Assembly: GCA_963714205.1 (NCBI GenBank) | Contig: CAVQNQ010000002.1 | Coordinates: forward strand, 1,178,001 to 1,242,000 | From: CAVQNQ01 sp963714205 | Lineage (GTDB): Bacteria; Acidobacteriota; Terriglobia; Bryobacterales; Bryobacteraceae | DNA length: 64,000 nucleotides | Reading direction: 5' to 3' | In this document: positions 42,137 through 50,260 of the stretch, piece after piece | How the letters are laid out: each line of letters starts with the position of its first letter | Position numbering within the stretch: the first letter of the stretch is position 1 | Position numbers and translations under genes: made by a program | The notes under the pieces: model-generated | Databases searched by the model: none | What the model was told of the DNA's origin: nothing | What the model saw: the letters and a program-made list of their open reading frames with translations, nothing else

Positions 42137-43028
42137 AGATCGGCTCCAGCTTGCGCACCACGTAATCCCCGCTGCGCTCATAGCTGGCGCGCGGGCCACC
42201 GCGGGCGATATCCAGGTCCACGATCAGCCATCCCTGGAACCCGATCGACTTCAACACGCCGTGACAGCCCGGGAAATCGATTTCGCCATCGCCCAGGTCG
42301 AAGATGCTCTCGCGGTCGAACGCGTCAGGCTTGGCATTGGGAAGGCGACGGGCGTCTTTGTAATCGGCCATCATCAGCCTGCGGCGGTGCTTATCGAGGG
42401 TCTTGACTACATCGCAGCCGGCCAGGAGCAAGTGCGCGGTATCCGGCGAGAAGAAGAACAGATCGGGGTCGGTCAAAGCCATCGATCGATCGATCTCTTC
42501 CGGAGTTTGAACCATCTGGCCCATGTGATTGTGCAGCCCGGCGTAGAAATCCAACTCCCGCGCGGCCTGCCCGATCTGGTTGAAGCACTCGCACATGGTT
42601 TCGAAAGCGCGCGGGCCTTCCGCGAAACGGCGGCTCGGCGAGAAGACCACCAGGTGATTGGCTCCGAACGGCTTGAGGAAGTTCATGGCCTCTTTCGCGC
42701 TCTGGATCACCTCGGACTGGCGGGCGGCGTCGTGCATCGGACCGCTGAACGAGATGGTGGCGATGTGGCAGCCCCGCTTGGAGGCTTCCGCGGCCATCCG
42801 GGCGGCGGTGATGTCGTAGGTTTTGAGAATCTGCGGGAACTGGGTCAGCCGCAATCCGATGAAGCCGGTGTCCCGCATGACGTCGAGGATGTCCGTAAAG
42901 GGAACATGCGGGAAGTAGTTCCACAGGTTGGATCCCAGCCCCCATTTGACGTGCTGGTTGGCGGGCAGACGGCCGGCCGCGCGGGTGAGCGCTGCCGCCG
43001 CGAGCGCCAGAATATGACGTCGGGTCAT
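42129..43028 (-). CDS. Tat-exported sugar isomerase/epimerase-like TIM-barrel protein
   Basis: A 299-aa protein of the xylose-isomerase-like (AP endonuclease 2) barrel superfamily. The signal MTRRHILALAAAALTRAAG has a Tat-type RR. The barrel shows VKWGLGSNLWNYFP, GFIGLRLTQFPQIL, NHLVVFSPSRRF, LDFYAGLHNHMGQMVQTPEE (His/Glu metal site) and FFFSPDTAHLLLAGCDVVKT. Enzymes of this superfamily act on keto-sugars and inositols. Co-transcribed with the amidohydrolase and divergent from uxaE across 133 bp. The exact substrate is unknown. Confidence 0.78.
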   Translation of the reverse strand: MTRRHILALAAAALTRAAGRLPANQHVKWGLGSNLWNYFPHVPFTDILDVMRDTGFIGLRLTQFPQILKTYDITAARMAAEASKRGCHIATISFSGPMHDAARQSEVIQSAKEAMNFLKPFGANHLVVFSPSRRFAEGPRAFETMCECFNQIGQAARELDFYAGLHNHMGQMVQTPEEIDRSMALTDPDLFFFSPDTAHLLLAGCDVVKTLDKHRRRLMMADYKDARRLPNAKPDAFDRESIFDLGDGEIDFPGCHGVLKSIGFQGWLIVDLDIARGGPRASYERSGDYVVRKLEPIYV

Positions 43029-43161
43029 GCAGCTATGCTATCAGGCCTGAGAGCGGCCCAGGCTTCCCCTGGCGCCACGAGTGCCGCGCGGAAACCCGGC
43101 ATAGCGAACCACCCGCGCGGCGATCTATCATAAGCCTTATTCGGAGGTCTGAGCGATCTAC

Positions 43162-44424
43162 ATGCACGGCGAATTGACCATCGGCAAATACTCGATCGGT
43201 GTGGGCGACCGTTTCGCGCACCAGGCAGCACCGCAACTGCGGGCCTGCATGATGGCCGCGGATCGCGGCGTCGAGGTCGTGCCGGTTTGGAATAAGTCGA
43301 ACCGCGAACACTTGATCGTCGGTTCGGAGCCCGCGAGCGTGCGGGCAGCCGCGCGGGCCGCCGTGGAGCGGCTCGGGTGGACCGGGGCGTACCATGTGGA
43401 CGCCGATCACATCAACCTTTCGACCGTGGACCGTTTCATCGAATCGAGCGATTTCTTCACGCTCGACGTGGCGGACTGGATCGGCAAGCCCGCCGGCGCC
43501 GCGGCCGTGGATGCTTTCGTTTCGTGGCATCCAGAATTGTGCCGGAACGTGAGCATCCCCGGTATCGAGGCGCCCTTTCCCATCGATGGCGCGTTCGTCC
43601 GGAAGGTGGCCTCCCAGTACCTGCGGGCCGCGGCGGAGGCCGGCAGTATCTACCGGCACATCGAGAAGCTGAAGGGCGAGGGACGGTTCATCACCGAGGT
43701 CTCCATGGACGAGACCGACGCGCCGCAGACGCCGCCGGAGCTGCTGATCATCCTGGCGGCCATCGCGGACGAGGGGATACCGGCCCAGACCATCGCACCG
43801 AAATTCACCGGCCGCTTCAACAAGGGCGTGGACTACGTGGGCGATCCCGGCGTCTTTCGACGCGAGTTCGAGGACGACGTGGCCACGGTGGCGTTCGCGA
43901 TCCGGGAATACGGGCTGCCAGCGAATCTGAAATTGAGCGTGCACTCGGGGAGCGACAAGTTCTCCATTTACGGCGCCATTCACGATATCATCCGGAAGTT
44001 CGATGCCGGCGTGCACGTCAAGACCGCCGGAACCACGTGGCTGGAAGAGGTCGCCGGGCTGGCCGGGAGTGGAGGCGAAGGGCTGGAGGCGGCTCGGGAG
44101 ATCTATGCCGAAGCGTACGCATCGCGCGAGGCCCTGTGCGCGCCTTATGCCAGCGTGATCGATATCGATCCCGCCGCGCTGCCGCCGGTCGCGGAAGTAC
44201 GCCGCTGGTCCTCCGAGCAGTTCGTCGCGGCTCTGCGGCACGATCCCGCCTGTCCGGCTTTCAATCCCGCACTTCGGCAGTTGCTGCACGTGGGCTACAA
44301 GGTGGCCGCGCACATGGGCAGCGGGTACCTCGACCTGCTGGCCCAATTCGAGGATGCCGTGGCGCGCAACGTGACGGCCAACATCTTCGAGCGGCACATC
44401 CGGCCGCTGTTCTTGGGCGAGTAG
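43162..44424 (+). CDS. uxaE: Tagaturonate/fructuronate epimerase-type protein (UxaE family)
   Basis: A 420-aa enzyme of the UxaE family, which epimerises D-tagaturonate and D-fructuronate in hexuronate catabolism. Seen are IGKYSIGVGDRFAHQAAPQL, VDADHINLSTVDRF (metal-site Asp/His), ITEVSMDETDAPQTPPELL, TIAPKFTGRFNKGVDYVGD and LKLSVHSGSDKFSIYGAIHD. GGAGGT lies about 14 bp upstream. Length fits the family. It opens the plus-strand part of the sugar-acid locus and is followed 74 bp later by a dehydratase. Substrate specificity is inferred from the family only. Confidence 0.82.
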   Translation: MHGELTIGKYSIGVGDRFAHQAAPQLRACMMAADRGVEVVPVWNKSNREHLIVGSEPASVRAAARAAVERLGWTGAYHVDADHINLSTVDRFIESSDFFTLDVADWIGKPAGAAAVDAFVSWHPELCRNVSIPGIEAPFPIDGAFVRKVASQYLRAAAEAGSIYRHIEKLKGEGRFITEVSMDETDAPQTPPELLIILAAIADEGIPAQTIAPKFTGRFNKGVDYVGDPGVFRREFEDDVATVAFAIREYGLPANLKLSVHSGSDKFSIYGAIHDIIRKFDAGVHVKTAGTTWLEEVAGLAGSGGEGLEAAREIYAEAYASREALCAPYASVIDIDPAALPPVAEVRRWSSEQFVAALRHDPACPAFNPALRQLLHVGYKVAAHMGSGYLDLLAQFEDAVARNVTANIFERHIRPLFLGE

Positions 44425-44498
44425 GCAAATCCCGCCGGCGGCGGGCGGCGACGTTTGTCCCGAATCTGTGTTATCCGTTTGGTGAGGACACCAGACCC

Positions 44499-45725
44499 AT
44501 GAAGAGAGTGACACGCCGCGCCTGGCTATCGGGACTGGCCGGAGGGATGGCTTGCCTGCCGGCGCTGGGCGCCCAAGGCCCCGGCCGCGTGAAGATCACC
44601 GGATTCGAGATCCACAAGGTGAGCCTGCGCTGGCGCGACCTGCTCTTTCTGGAGGTGAAGACGGACGCTGGGATCACCGGCCTCGGCGAAGGCACGCTGG
44701 AAGGCCGCGAGGATGCGGTGGAGAACGAGCTGCGCTGGCTGGAGGAGAGTTATGTGGGGCGCGACCCCGCGGGCATCGAGGAACATTGGGACCGCACTTA
44801 CTACCTGCTTTCGCGCTGGCGCAACGGCCCGCCGGCCATGACGGCGCTCTCGGCGCTGGATATCGCGCTGTGGGACATCGCCGGCAAACGGCTCGACATG
44901 CCGGTATACCGGCTTCTCGAAGGGCCGCTCGAGCCGGCGCTGCGGGCCTACCACACGCACTGGGACGCTGCGCTCACGGGCGCCCGGCGCACGCCGGAGA
45001 ATTTCGCGGAGCTGGCCCGGCAAACGCGCGCCAAGGGGTGGACGGCCGTGAAGTGGTCGCTGCCCAGGGGCGGCAGCGAAAAGGAGCGCGTGGCACAGTC
45101 GGTGAAAGAGATCGCGGCGGTGCGCGGGGCGATCGGCGATTCCATGGACCTGGCGCTGGAAGCGAGCGAGACCTTCACGGTGCGCTCGGCCGTGGAAATT
45201 TCCGAGGCTCTGGCTCCCTACAAGCCGCTATGGATCGAGGAGCCGACCCTGCGTGAATCGCCGCGCGGGCTGGGGGATGTGGCGGCGCGCTCGCCGGTGC
45301 CCATCGCGACCGGAGAAGGGCTGTTCACGCGCTACGAGTTTCTGGAGTTGTTCGAACACAAGGGCGCGGCCATCATCCAGCCGGATGTGCTGCACGCCGG
45401 GGGTATCACGGAGATCCGCAAAATCGCCGCCATGGCGGATACTTTTGGGGTGGAGGTGGCGCCGCACCAGTGTGCCGGGCCGATTGCGCACGTGGCTTCG
45501 ATGGCCGCCATGTCGGTGTGCCGCAACTTCCTGGTGCACGAGTGGGAAGCCGCCGACGAGCAGCTTTACCTGGAACTGACCGGCGGGCGCTTCCCGCAGT
45601 TGCAGAAGGACGGCACGATGCCGCTGCCAGGGGGACCGGGGCTGGGCATATCCGTGGACTTCGCCGAGTTCAAGAAGCGCTGCCCGTATCAGAAGCGCTA
45701 TATTCCAGCGGGCTTGAAACTGTAG
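44499..45725 (+). CDS. Tat-exported enolase-superfamily sugar-acid dehydratase (mandelate racemase/galactonate dehydratase-like)
   Basis: A 408-aa mandelate racemase/muconate lactonising-type protein preceded by a Tat-like signal (KRVTRRAWLSGLAGGMACLP). Motifs: LSALDIALWDIAGKRLDMPV, PLWIEEPTLRESP (Glu248), PIATGEGLFTRYEF (Glu273), IIQPDVLHAGGITEIRKIAA and VEVAPHQCAGPIAHVA (His323), all in the order of galactonate dehydratase. At the first metal-ligand position, where E. coli DgoD has D-F-H, the sequence is E221-A-S223. So the usual Asp is Glu and the following His is Ser, which may mean altered chemistry. Substrate unknown. Confidence 0.85.
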   Translation: MKRVTRRAWLSGLAGGMACLPALGAQGPGRVKITGFEIHKVSLRWRDLLFLEVKTDAGITGLGEGTLEGREDAVENELRWLEESYVGRDPAGIEEHWDRTYYLLSRWRNGPPAMTALSALDIALWDIAGKRLDMPVYRLLEGPLEPALRAYHTHWDAALTGARRTPENFAELARQTRAKGWTAVKWSLPRGGSEKERVAQSVKEIAAVRGAIGDSMDLALEASETFTVRSAVEISEALAPYKPLWIEEPTLRESPRGLGDVAARSPVPIATGEGLFTRYEFLELFEHKGAAIIQPDVLHAGGITEIRKIAAMADTFGVEVAPHQCAGPIAHVASMAAMSVCRNFLVHEWEAADEQLYLELTGGRFPQLQKDGTMPLPGGPGLGISVDFAEFKKRCPYQKRYIPAGLKL

Positions 45726-45734
45726 CGCCGCAAG

Positions 45735-47042
45735 CTAGGCCCGCTGCATCGCGGCTTTGCCGGATTCGGTTTCGCGCGGCGGCCGCTGCCGCCAGTAGTT
45801 CGCCAGAGCCGAGCCGGAAACGTTCATCCACGTGCCGAAGATCAGAGAAGCCAGCGCGGCGGCCTCGCTCTTCAGAACGTCGTAAGCCAGGCCCACGCCC
45901 ACACCGGCGTTTTTCAAGCCGACCTGGATGGTGAAGGCGCGCACGTCCGCGTCATTCAGCCGCAGCGCCTTCGCGCACCCGTACCCCAGAATGAATCCGA
46001 GGAAGTTATGCGCGATGGTCGCCACAAATAGCGCCGGGCCGATGCTCAGAAGCGTGTCCCGGCTGTGCGCCGCCACGATCACGATATACAGCATGATCGA
46101 AACCAGCGACAGCTTAGGCAAAACCATGTCCATCCAGTCTTTGGGACCGTGCGCGCGATCGACCATCATCTTGGTGAACGAGACCGCCGCCACCGCCCAC
46201 AAGACCAAGATCAGGCCCGACTGCAGGGACTTCACCGTGGCCGCAAAGGGCACGAACACAAGCGCCAGACCCGCCCCGAAACAGGCGAACGCCAGAGCGG
46301 CCAAATTGCCCGCCCGCGTGAACCAGACAATCTTGCCATACAGAATCTTGTTGCAAATCAGACCGGCGGCCACCGGCACGATGACCATGTTCAGGATGCC
46401 GATCATCATCCCGACTGTATCGACCGCGATGAGCCGGCCGGCGAAAAGCTGCATCATGAACGGTGTCCCGAACGGGGCCACCAGGGTCGCCAGCATGGTG
46501 ACGCTAAGGGCCAGCGCCAGATTGCCGCGGGCCAGATAAGTCATCACGTTCGAGGCGGCGCCGGTTGGGCACACTCCAATCAAGATGATACCCGCCGCGA
46601 CGGCCGGCGGGAAATGGTAGACCTGGATGATCGCCAGCCCGGCCAGGGGCATCAGCACGAAGCCCAGCAGGGTGCCCAGGACGATCTTGAGCGGGTGCTT
46701 GAATTCGCGCGCGAAATCGGCCAGGCTGAGCTTGGTTCCCATCCCGAACATGATGAGCTGCACGGAGGGGACGATCAGGATATTAGTGTTGAAGCCCCAG
46801 TTCGTGAACATGTACGGGAAGTACATGGCGAACGAGACGTACGCGAAGATCAGGAAGGTGAAGGAAAGGCCGCTCAGGGTCTTGGTAAGTTTGACGGCCG
46901 ACGAGAACGCATAGAACATCACGAACAGCGCCAGCCCCGATACCGGCAGCTTGCCGTTTCCGGTGGCGAGCAGGATACACTCGGCGGCCATGAGCGACAG
47001 CGCTCCGCCCAGATACAAGTTTCTCCTCGATCTGTCCGTCAT
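45735..47042 (-). CDS. Bile acid:sodium symporter (BASS) family transporter
   Basis: A 435-aa polytopic membrane protein. The start MTDRSRRNLYLGGALSLMA at 47042 overlaps the kinase stop by 4 bp; an upstream start at 47135 is a kinase shadow. About 10 helices; the BASS core motif GVCPTGAASNVMTYLARGNL and its repeat-related VGLKNAGVGVGLAYDVLK are clear. BASS members carry organic anions with sodium. Its place directly downstream of a sugar kinase suggests uptake of a sugar acid or keto acid. Confidence 0.85.
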   Translation of the reverse strand: MTDRSRRNLYLGGALSLMAAECILLATGNGKLPVSGLALFVMFYAFSSAVKLTKTLSGLSFTFLIFAYVSFAMYFPYMFTNWGFNTNILIVPSVQLIMFGMGTKLSLADFAREFKHPLKIVLGTLLGFVLMPLAGLAIIQVYHFPPAVAAGIILIGVCPTGAASNVMTYLARGNLALALSVTMLATLVAPFGTPFMMQLFAGRLIAVDTVGMMIGILNMVIVPVAAGLICNKILYGKIVWFTRAGNLAALAFACFGAGLALVFVPFAATVKSLQSGLILVLWAVAAVSFTKMMVDRAHGPKDWMDMVLPKLSLVSIMLYIVIVAAHSRDTLLSIGPALFVATIAHNFLGFILGYGCAKALRLNDADVRAFTIQVGLKNAGVGVGLAYDVLKSEAAALASLIFGTWMNVSGSALANYWRQRPPRETESGKAAMQRA

Positions 47043-48388
47043 TGGACCTCCCGAAGATTTTTCAGCGCCACCATCGCGGCGCCTTTCATGGAGGATTGCT
47101 CCTCGAACACGTACTCCACTCCGGGCAACATCCATTTCTTCTTGGCATTCAAGAGCGAAGGATTCGCGGCGCCTCCGGTGACGTGGACCAGCGGCTTGAT
47201 GGGCTGGACGAGCGAGATCTCCTTGAGGTGCTCGCGTTGATACTCGGCCAGGCCCCGGACCATCGCCGCCATGAGCTCCTCCCGAGTGGTCTCGGGAGTC
47301 ATGCCGAGAAACTCCGCGGTGAGCGGCTTAAGTGTATAGCGCGATCCCATCAGGTATGGCGTGTAAGTGACGGTACTCTCGCGGCTCACCCAGTAATCCA
47401 CCGCCTTCGGCATGAAAACCTGATAGTAATCCTGATAGCTCATCTCGCTGCAAAAGACGCCGCGAAACCACTCGAACGCCGCACCCTCCGCATTCATGAC
47501 ATAGAGGGTGACCCAACGGCCCGGGATCACGTGCGCACGTATGTTGTACTTAGTCGAGAAATAGCACTTATCGAGGCAGACCATGCTGATCTCGCAGGTT
47601 CCATTGACGTCCACGTAGTCTCCGGGTTCCTTGATGCCGATGGAATATGCGGCCAGCACGGCATCGTTGCCGCCGATGATCACCGGGGGCTCCCGATGGA
47701 AGCCGAGCCGCCTGGCGATCTCGCCGCGCATCCGCCCGGGGCTCTCAAAACCGGGCATCACGCGCGGAAGCCGGCTCATCCCGATGCAAAACGTCTGGCA
47801 GATTTCCTCGTTCCAGGTCAAGTCGTTCCGGGCGGTGTTGTAAAGCGCGGTGAGCGAGGCCGAGGAAGGGTCGATGGCAAATTCACCGGTCAGCCATTTG
47901 GCGAAGTAAGTGTTGGTGTGGCCGAAGCAAGCCGCCTTGCGAAACACCTCGGGGCAGGCGTCGCGCAGCCAGAGAATGCTGGCCAGCGAACAGCCGCCCG
48001 GGACCGGCATGTTGCCCGTCTCCTCCAGGAGCCGCCGCAGGCCGATCTTGCTTATGATTTCGGACGCCTGCGCGCGCGAGCGCTGATCGAGCATGTGGAT
48101 CGCGGGATGAAGCGCGGTGCCGTCGGCCGCCATGGCGGTCAAACCGGGGGTGGTGCCCGAAATGCCGATGCCGTCGACTTCGCGCAGCAGGGTCTCGAGT
48201 TCGGCGCAGCCGGCGGCAAAGGCCGCCTGCCACTTCTCCGGCTCGATATCGCTGAACTGGCCGTTGTTGTACGTGTTGATGCCGTACGTTTGAGCGAACT
48301 GGCCGATCAGCTCGAGGCCGGCGTCTCCCTCTTCGTAGACGCCCATCTTCAGGCCTGTTGTTCCGATATCGACCCCGACCACTCGCAT
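47039..48388 (-). CDS. FGGY-family carbohydrate kinase
   Basis: A 449-aa sugar kinase. MRVVGVDIGTTGLKMGVYEE is the FGGY/actin-like ATPase N-terminal motif; DGIGISGTTPGLTAMAADGT, PAIHMLDQRSRAQASEI and the C-terminal VHVTGGAANPSLLNAKKKWM complete the two domains. GAGGAGG lies 9 bp upstream of the ATG, favouring this start over 48415. Members phosphorylate xylulose, ribulose, gluconate, rhamnulose and others; the substrate here is unknown. A good promoter lies upstream. Confidence 0.87.
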   Translation of the reverse strand: MRVVGVDIGTTGLKMGVYEEGDAGLELIGQFAQTYGINTYNNGQFSDIEPEKWQAAFAAGCAELETLLREVDGIGISGTTPGLTAMAADGTALHPAIHMLDQRSRAQASEIISKIGLRRLLEETGNMPVPGGCSLASILWLRDACPEVFRKAACFGHTNTYFAKWLTGEFAIDPSSASLTALYNTARNDLTWNEEICQTFCIGMSRLPRVMPGFESPGRMRGEIARRLGFHREPPVIIGGNDAVLAAYSIGIKEPGDYVDVNGTCEISMVCLDKCYFSTKYNIRAHVIPGRWVTLYVMNAEGAAFEWFRGVFCSEMSYQDYYQVFMPKAVDYWVSRESTVTYTPYLMGSRYTLKPLTAEFLGMTPETTREELMAAMVRGLAEYQREHLKEISLVQPIKPLVHVTGGAANPSLLNAKKKWMLPGVEYVFEEQSSMKGAAMVALKNLREVQ

Positions 48389-48446
48389 GCAGGTAAGCCT
48401 CCTCGGAGAATCCACCGCCGGATTGTGTGGCGAACTCGAAGGCTAG

Positions 48447-48476
48447 ATTGTATGTATCGATCCCTGCGTTTGTCAA
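48447..48476 (-). promoter_or_regulatory. Sigma-70-type promoter for the kinase-transporter operon
   Basis: On the minus strand TTGACA (48476-48471), an 18-bp spacer and TACAAT (48452-48447), ending about 58 bp upstream of the kinase start. The -35 is perfect and the -10 has five of six consensus bases. Confidence 0.68.
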
Positions 48477-48543
48477 TCCGCGACTGGCCCGAGGCCCAAT
48501 CACTGGCACCGGCCCCAGGCTTCGGAGGTGCTGCTGTAGTAAA

Positions 48544-48615
48544 CTAGAACTTGTCCGAGACGTTCTTGAGGTGCTGCCATTCGGTGAAGAGTTCCTTTAG
48601 GTGTTCGATCGCCGT
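48544..48615 (-). pseudogene. Possible C-terminal remnant of an unidentified protein
   Basis: A short open stretch ending in TAG encodes IEHLKELFTEWQHLKNVSDK, with a TGA just upstream in frame. It has coding character (amphipathic helix) but no start; it may be the tail of a lost gene at the edge of the island. Otherwise the 274-bp region 48389-48662 holds only the kinase promoter. Confidence 0.25.
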
Positions 48616-48662
48616 TCAGAGGCCTCAAGGGCCGTTGGTTCCGCGCAAGTTCTTGAAGACAA

Positions 48663-48739
48663 GCGCCCGTAGCTCAGTTGGATAGAGCGTCTGGCTACGA
48701 ACCAGAAGGTCGGGTGTTCGAGTCACCCCGGGCGCACCA
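48663..48739 (+). tRNA. trnR: tRNA-Arg (anticodon ACG)
   Basis: A 77-nt cloverleaf including an encoded CCA end. The acceptor stem GCGCCCG/CGGGCGC is fully paired; the anticodon stem TCTGG/CCAGA encloses loop CTACGAA with anticodon ACG; the T arm is GGGTG-TTCGAGT-CACCC. It is the probable attachment site of the downstream island, since an integrase gene abuts its 3' end pointing toward it. Confidence 0.96.
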
Positions 48740-48759
48740 CAAAACAAAGCACTTAAACA

Positions 48760-49362
48760 TCAGACAAGCCTCTCCGAATGGGGTTTGGTAGCAACGCTGG
48801 TAGCAACCGGCTTCGGGGCAAGAATTTCATCCATCTTGACTGCGGTTTGCTTCCGGACTTCGGGCAAAACGTGCGCGTAGGTCTGCGTAGTGAAACTCAC
48901 CTGGGAATGCCCGAGCAGTTCCGTGATGTAACGCGGGCTGACGCCTTGAGCTAGCAGCAATGTGGCGGCGCTGTGCCGAAGGTCATGGAACCGGATTGCC
49001 GGGAATGGCAGTTGCGGCGGTTTCTCTCCGGGCTTCTCCGGCTTCGGCCTGGTGATCGCATAATACTCCCGCAATAGGTCGCGCGGATCAACAGGCGTTC
49101 CGATCCTGGTCGTGAACACATACCCCATCTCCAGCCAGCGCGTGCCGGCCCATCTGCGTTGCGCATCCTGGTCCGCTTTGTGCTTGGCAAAGGCGGAGAT
49201 GCATGCTGCCGGAAGTTGCAGGCTCCGCCGGCTAGTGGCTGATTTCGGCTCAACGCGGATGAGTTTCTTGTCCACGCGCTGAAGGGCGGCGCGAACCGTG
49301 AGCAGTCCGGTTTCCATATTCACGCCGTTCCATTGCAACCCGAGGATTTCGCCTTGCCGCAT
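48760..49362 (-). pseudogene. Tyrosine recombinase/phage integrase, 5'-truncated
   Basis: About 200 residues of the integrase catalytic domain: GEILGLQWNGVNMETGLLTV (first Arg region), FHDLRHSAATLLLAQGVSPR (HxxR), ITELLGHSQVSFTTQTYAHV (Tyr nucleophile in TYAHV). Complete integrases are ~350-400 aa; the N-terminal DNA-binding half is missing, replaced at about 49370 by unrelated sequence. It lies 20 bp from the tRNA-Arg 3' end, the usual arrangement for a tRNA-targeting element. The remaining part keeps all visible C-terminal catalytic residues, but the protein is probably non-functional. Confidence 0.85.
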
Positions 49363-49379
49363 CCCTACGGTTTCGATGC

Positions 49380-49529
49380 TACGTCATCAACGGGCGGATT
49401 TCAGCCAGTGATGAGCAGGGCAAGGGGTTGGCTATCCACGAAACCAAGTACCGGCAACAGCAGCTACAATGGGTCGCTAAACAGGCTGCTGCGCTCAACA
49501 TGCAACGTGTTTCCGGCACGGATGCGTGA
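49380..49529 (+). pseudogene. Remnant coding stretch of unknown origin upstream of the truncated integrase
   Basis: The 343-bp region 49363-49705 has no intact gene. On the plus strand one frame reads YVINGRISASDEQGKGLAIH, then QQQLQWVAKQAAALNMQRV, ending in TGA at 49527. This looks like the C-terminal ~48 residues of a protein whose 5' part was lost at the integrase breakpoint. I do not recognise the family. Confidence 0.3.
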
Positions 49530-49652
49530 AGTGGGCACCGCGGACTGGTACTGTCGCTCTTGGGTAGCTGAGTAGCAGGGTGGTCAGTCAGCAAAGCAAG
49601 AGCCGGACGCCGTATACGAACCGGCGTTGCGACTTCGCGTAGCCGAGGCCAC

Positions 49653-49707
49653 CGTGGTGCCAAATATGGCTTGATATGGCGCCTTAATGGTGCCATGATG
49701 GTGTCAT
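49653..49707. promoter_or_regulatory. Cluster of ATGGTGCCAT-like repeats: candidate operator for the RHH gene
   Basis: ATGGTGCCAT (49687-49696) and ATGGTGTCAT (49698-49707) are adjacent direct repeats with 11-bp periodicity; related GTGGTGCCA, ATATGGC and ATGGCGCC units lie just upstream. The last repeat overlaps the ATG of the ribbon-helix-helix gene. Tandem sites at one-turn spacing suit cooperative autorepression by such dimers. Confidence 0.5.
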
Positions 49708-50215
49708 GCGGTTGGATCCCTACGTCGAAGCTGTTCAACGCCAATTAGCTGCGGCTGCCGAAACGGGCGGTAATGAGGCCCGTGCGCTTGCGGCTCAACT
49801 CGCAGCTGCTCTCGAGCCAGCCGTTCGGCTTGCCCTCCAGGACGCCTTGGCGTTGGCTGTCAGCGAGATCACCTGCGAGCTGGCACCGGGGTCGGTTGAG
49901 CTCCGCTTGCGCGGTCGGGATCCTGAGTTCGTGGTCACCTTGCCACCGGCCACTGATTCTCCCGATCGAGCGGATCCGGAACTGCTTCCAGCGGAGACAG
50001 CGTTCGAGGCGGATCAGGGCGCAATGGACCGCATCAACCTGCGTCTGCCTGCGCGGTTGAAGACGCGAATCGAGGCAGCCGCTGCCGCAGGCGGCCTTTC
50101 GGTGAATGCGTGGATTGTGCGCGCAGCGACGCTCGCCGCCGAGGGGTTCAGGAGTGAGGCGCGAAACGAGCGAGTCTCCCACGACGGTCAGTACTACAGG
50201 GGATGGGCTCGTTAG
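49706..50215 (+). CDS. Ribbon-helix-helix (HicB/Arc-like) DNA-binding protein
   Basis: A 169-aa protein. Residues ~110-150 form an RHH fold (DRINLRLPARLKTRIEAAAA, then GGLSVNAWIVRAATLAA), as in HicB-type antitoxins and Arc-like repressors. The N-terminal ~100 residues are Ala-rich and helical (VEAVQRQLAAAAETGGNEAR) with a short beta part. No HicA toxin gene is adjacent. Similar genes followed by a DUF4097 gene occur in Actinobacteria as I know the families, which hints at transfer. Repeats at the start suggest autoregulation. Confidence 0.72.
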   Translation: MRLDPYVEAVQRQLAAAAETGGNEARALAAQLAAALEPAVRLALQDALALAVSEITCELAPGSVELRLRGRDPEFVVTLPPATDSPDRADPELLPAETAFEADQGAMDRINLRLPARLKTRIEAAAAAGGLSVNAWIVRAATLAAEGFRSEARNERVSHDGQYYRGWAR

Positions 50216-50260
50216 CCATAAACGTGATAACCCCGAACAAGAACTGAAAGGAACCCAAAA

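Noticed and set aside
49653..49707. CRISPR-like repeat array
   Set aside because: The repeats are ~10 bp with 1-bp spacing and overlap a start codon; there are no spacers and no cas genes in the window. An operator is more likely.
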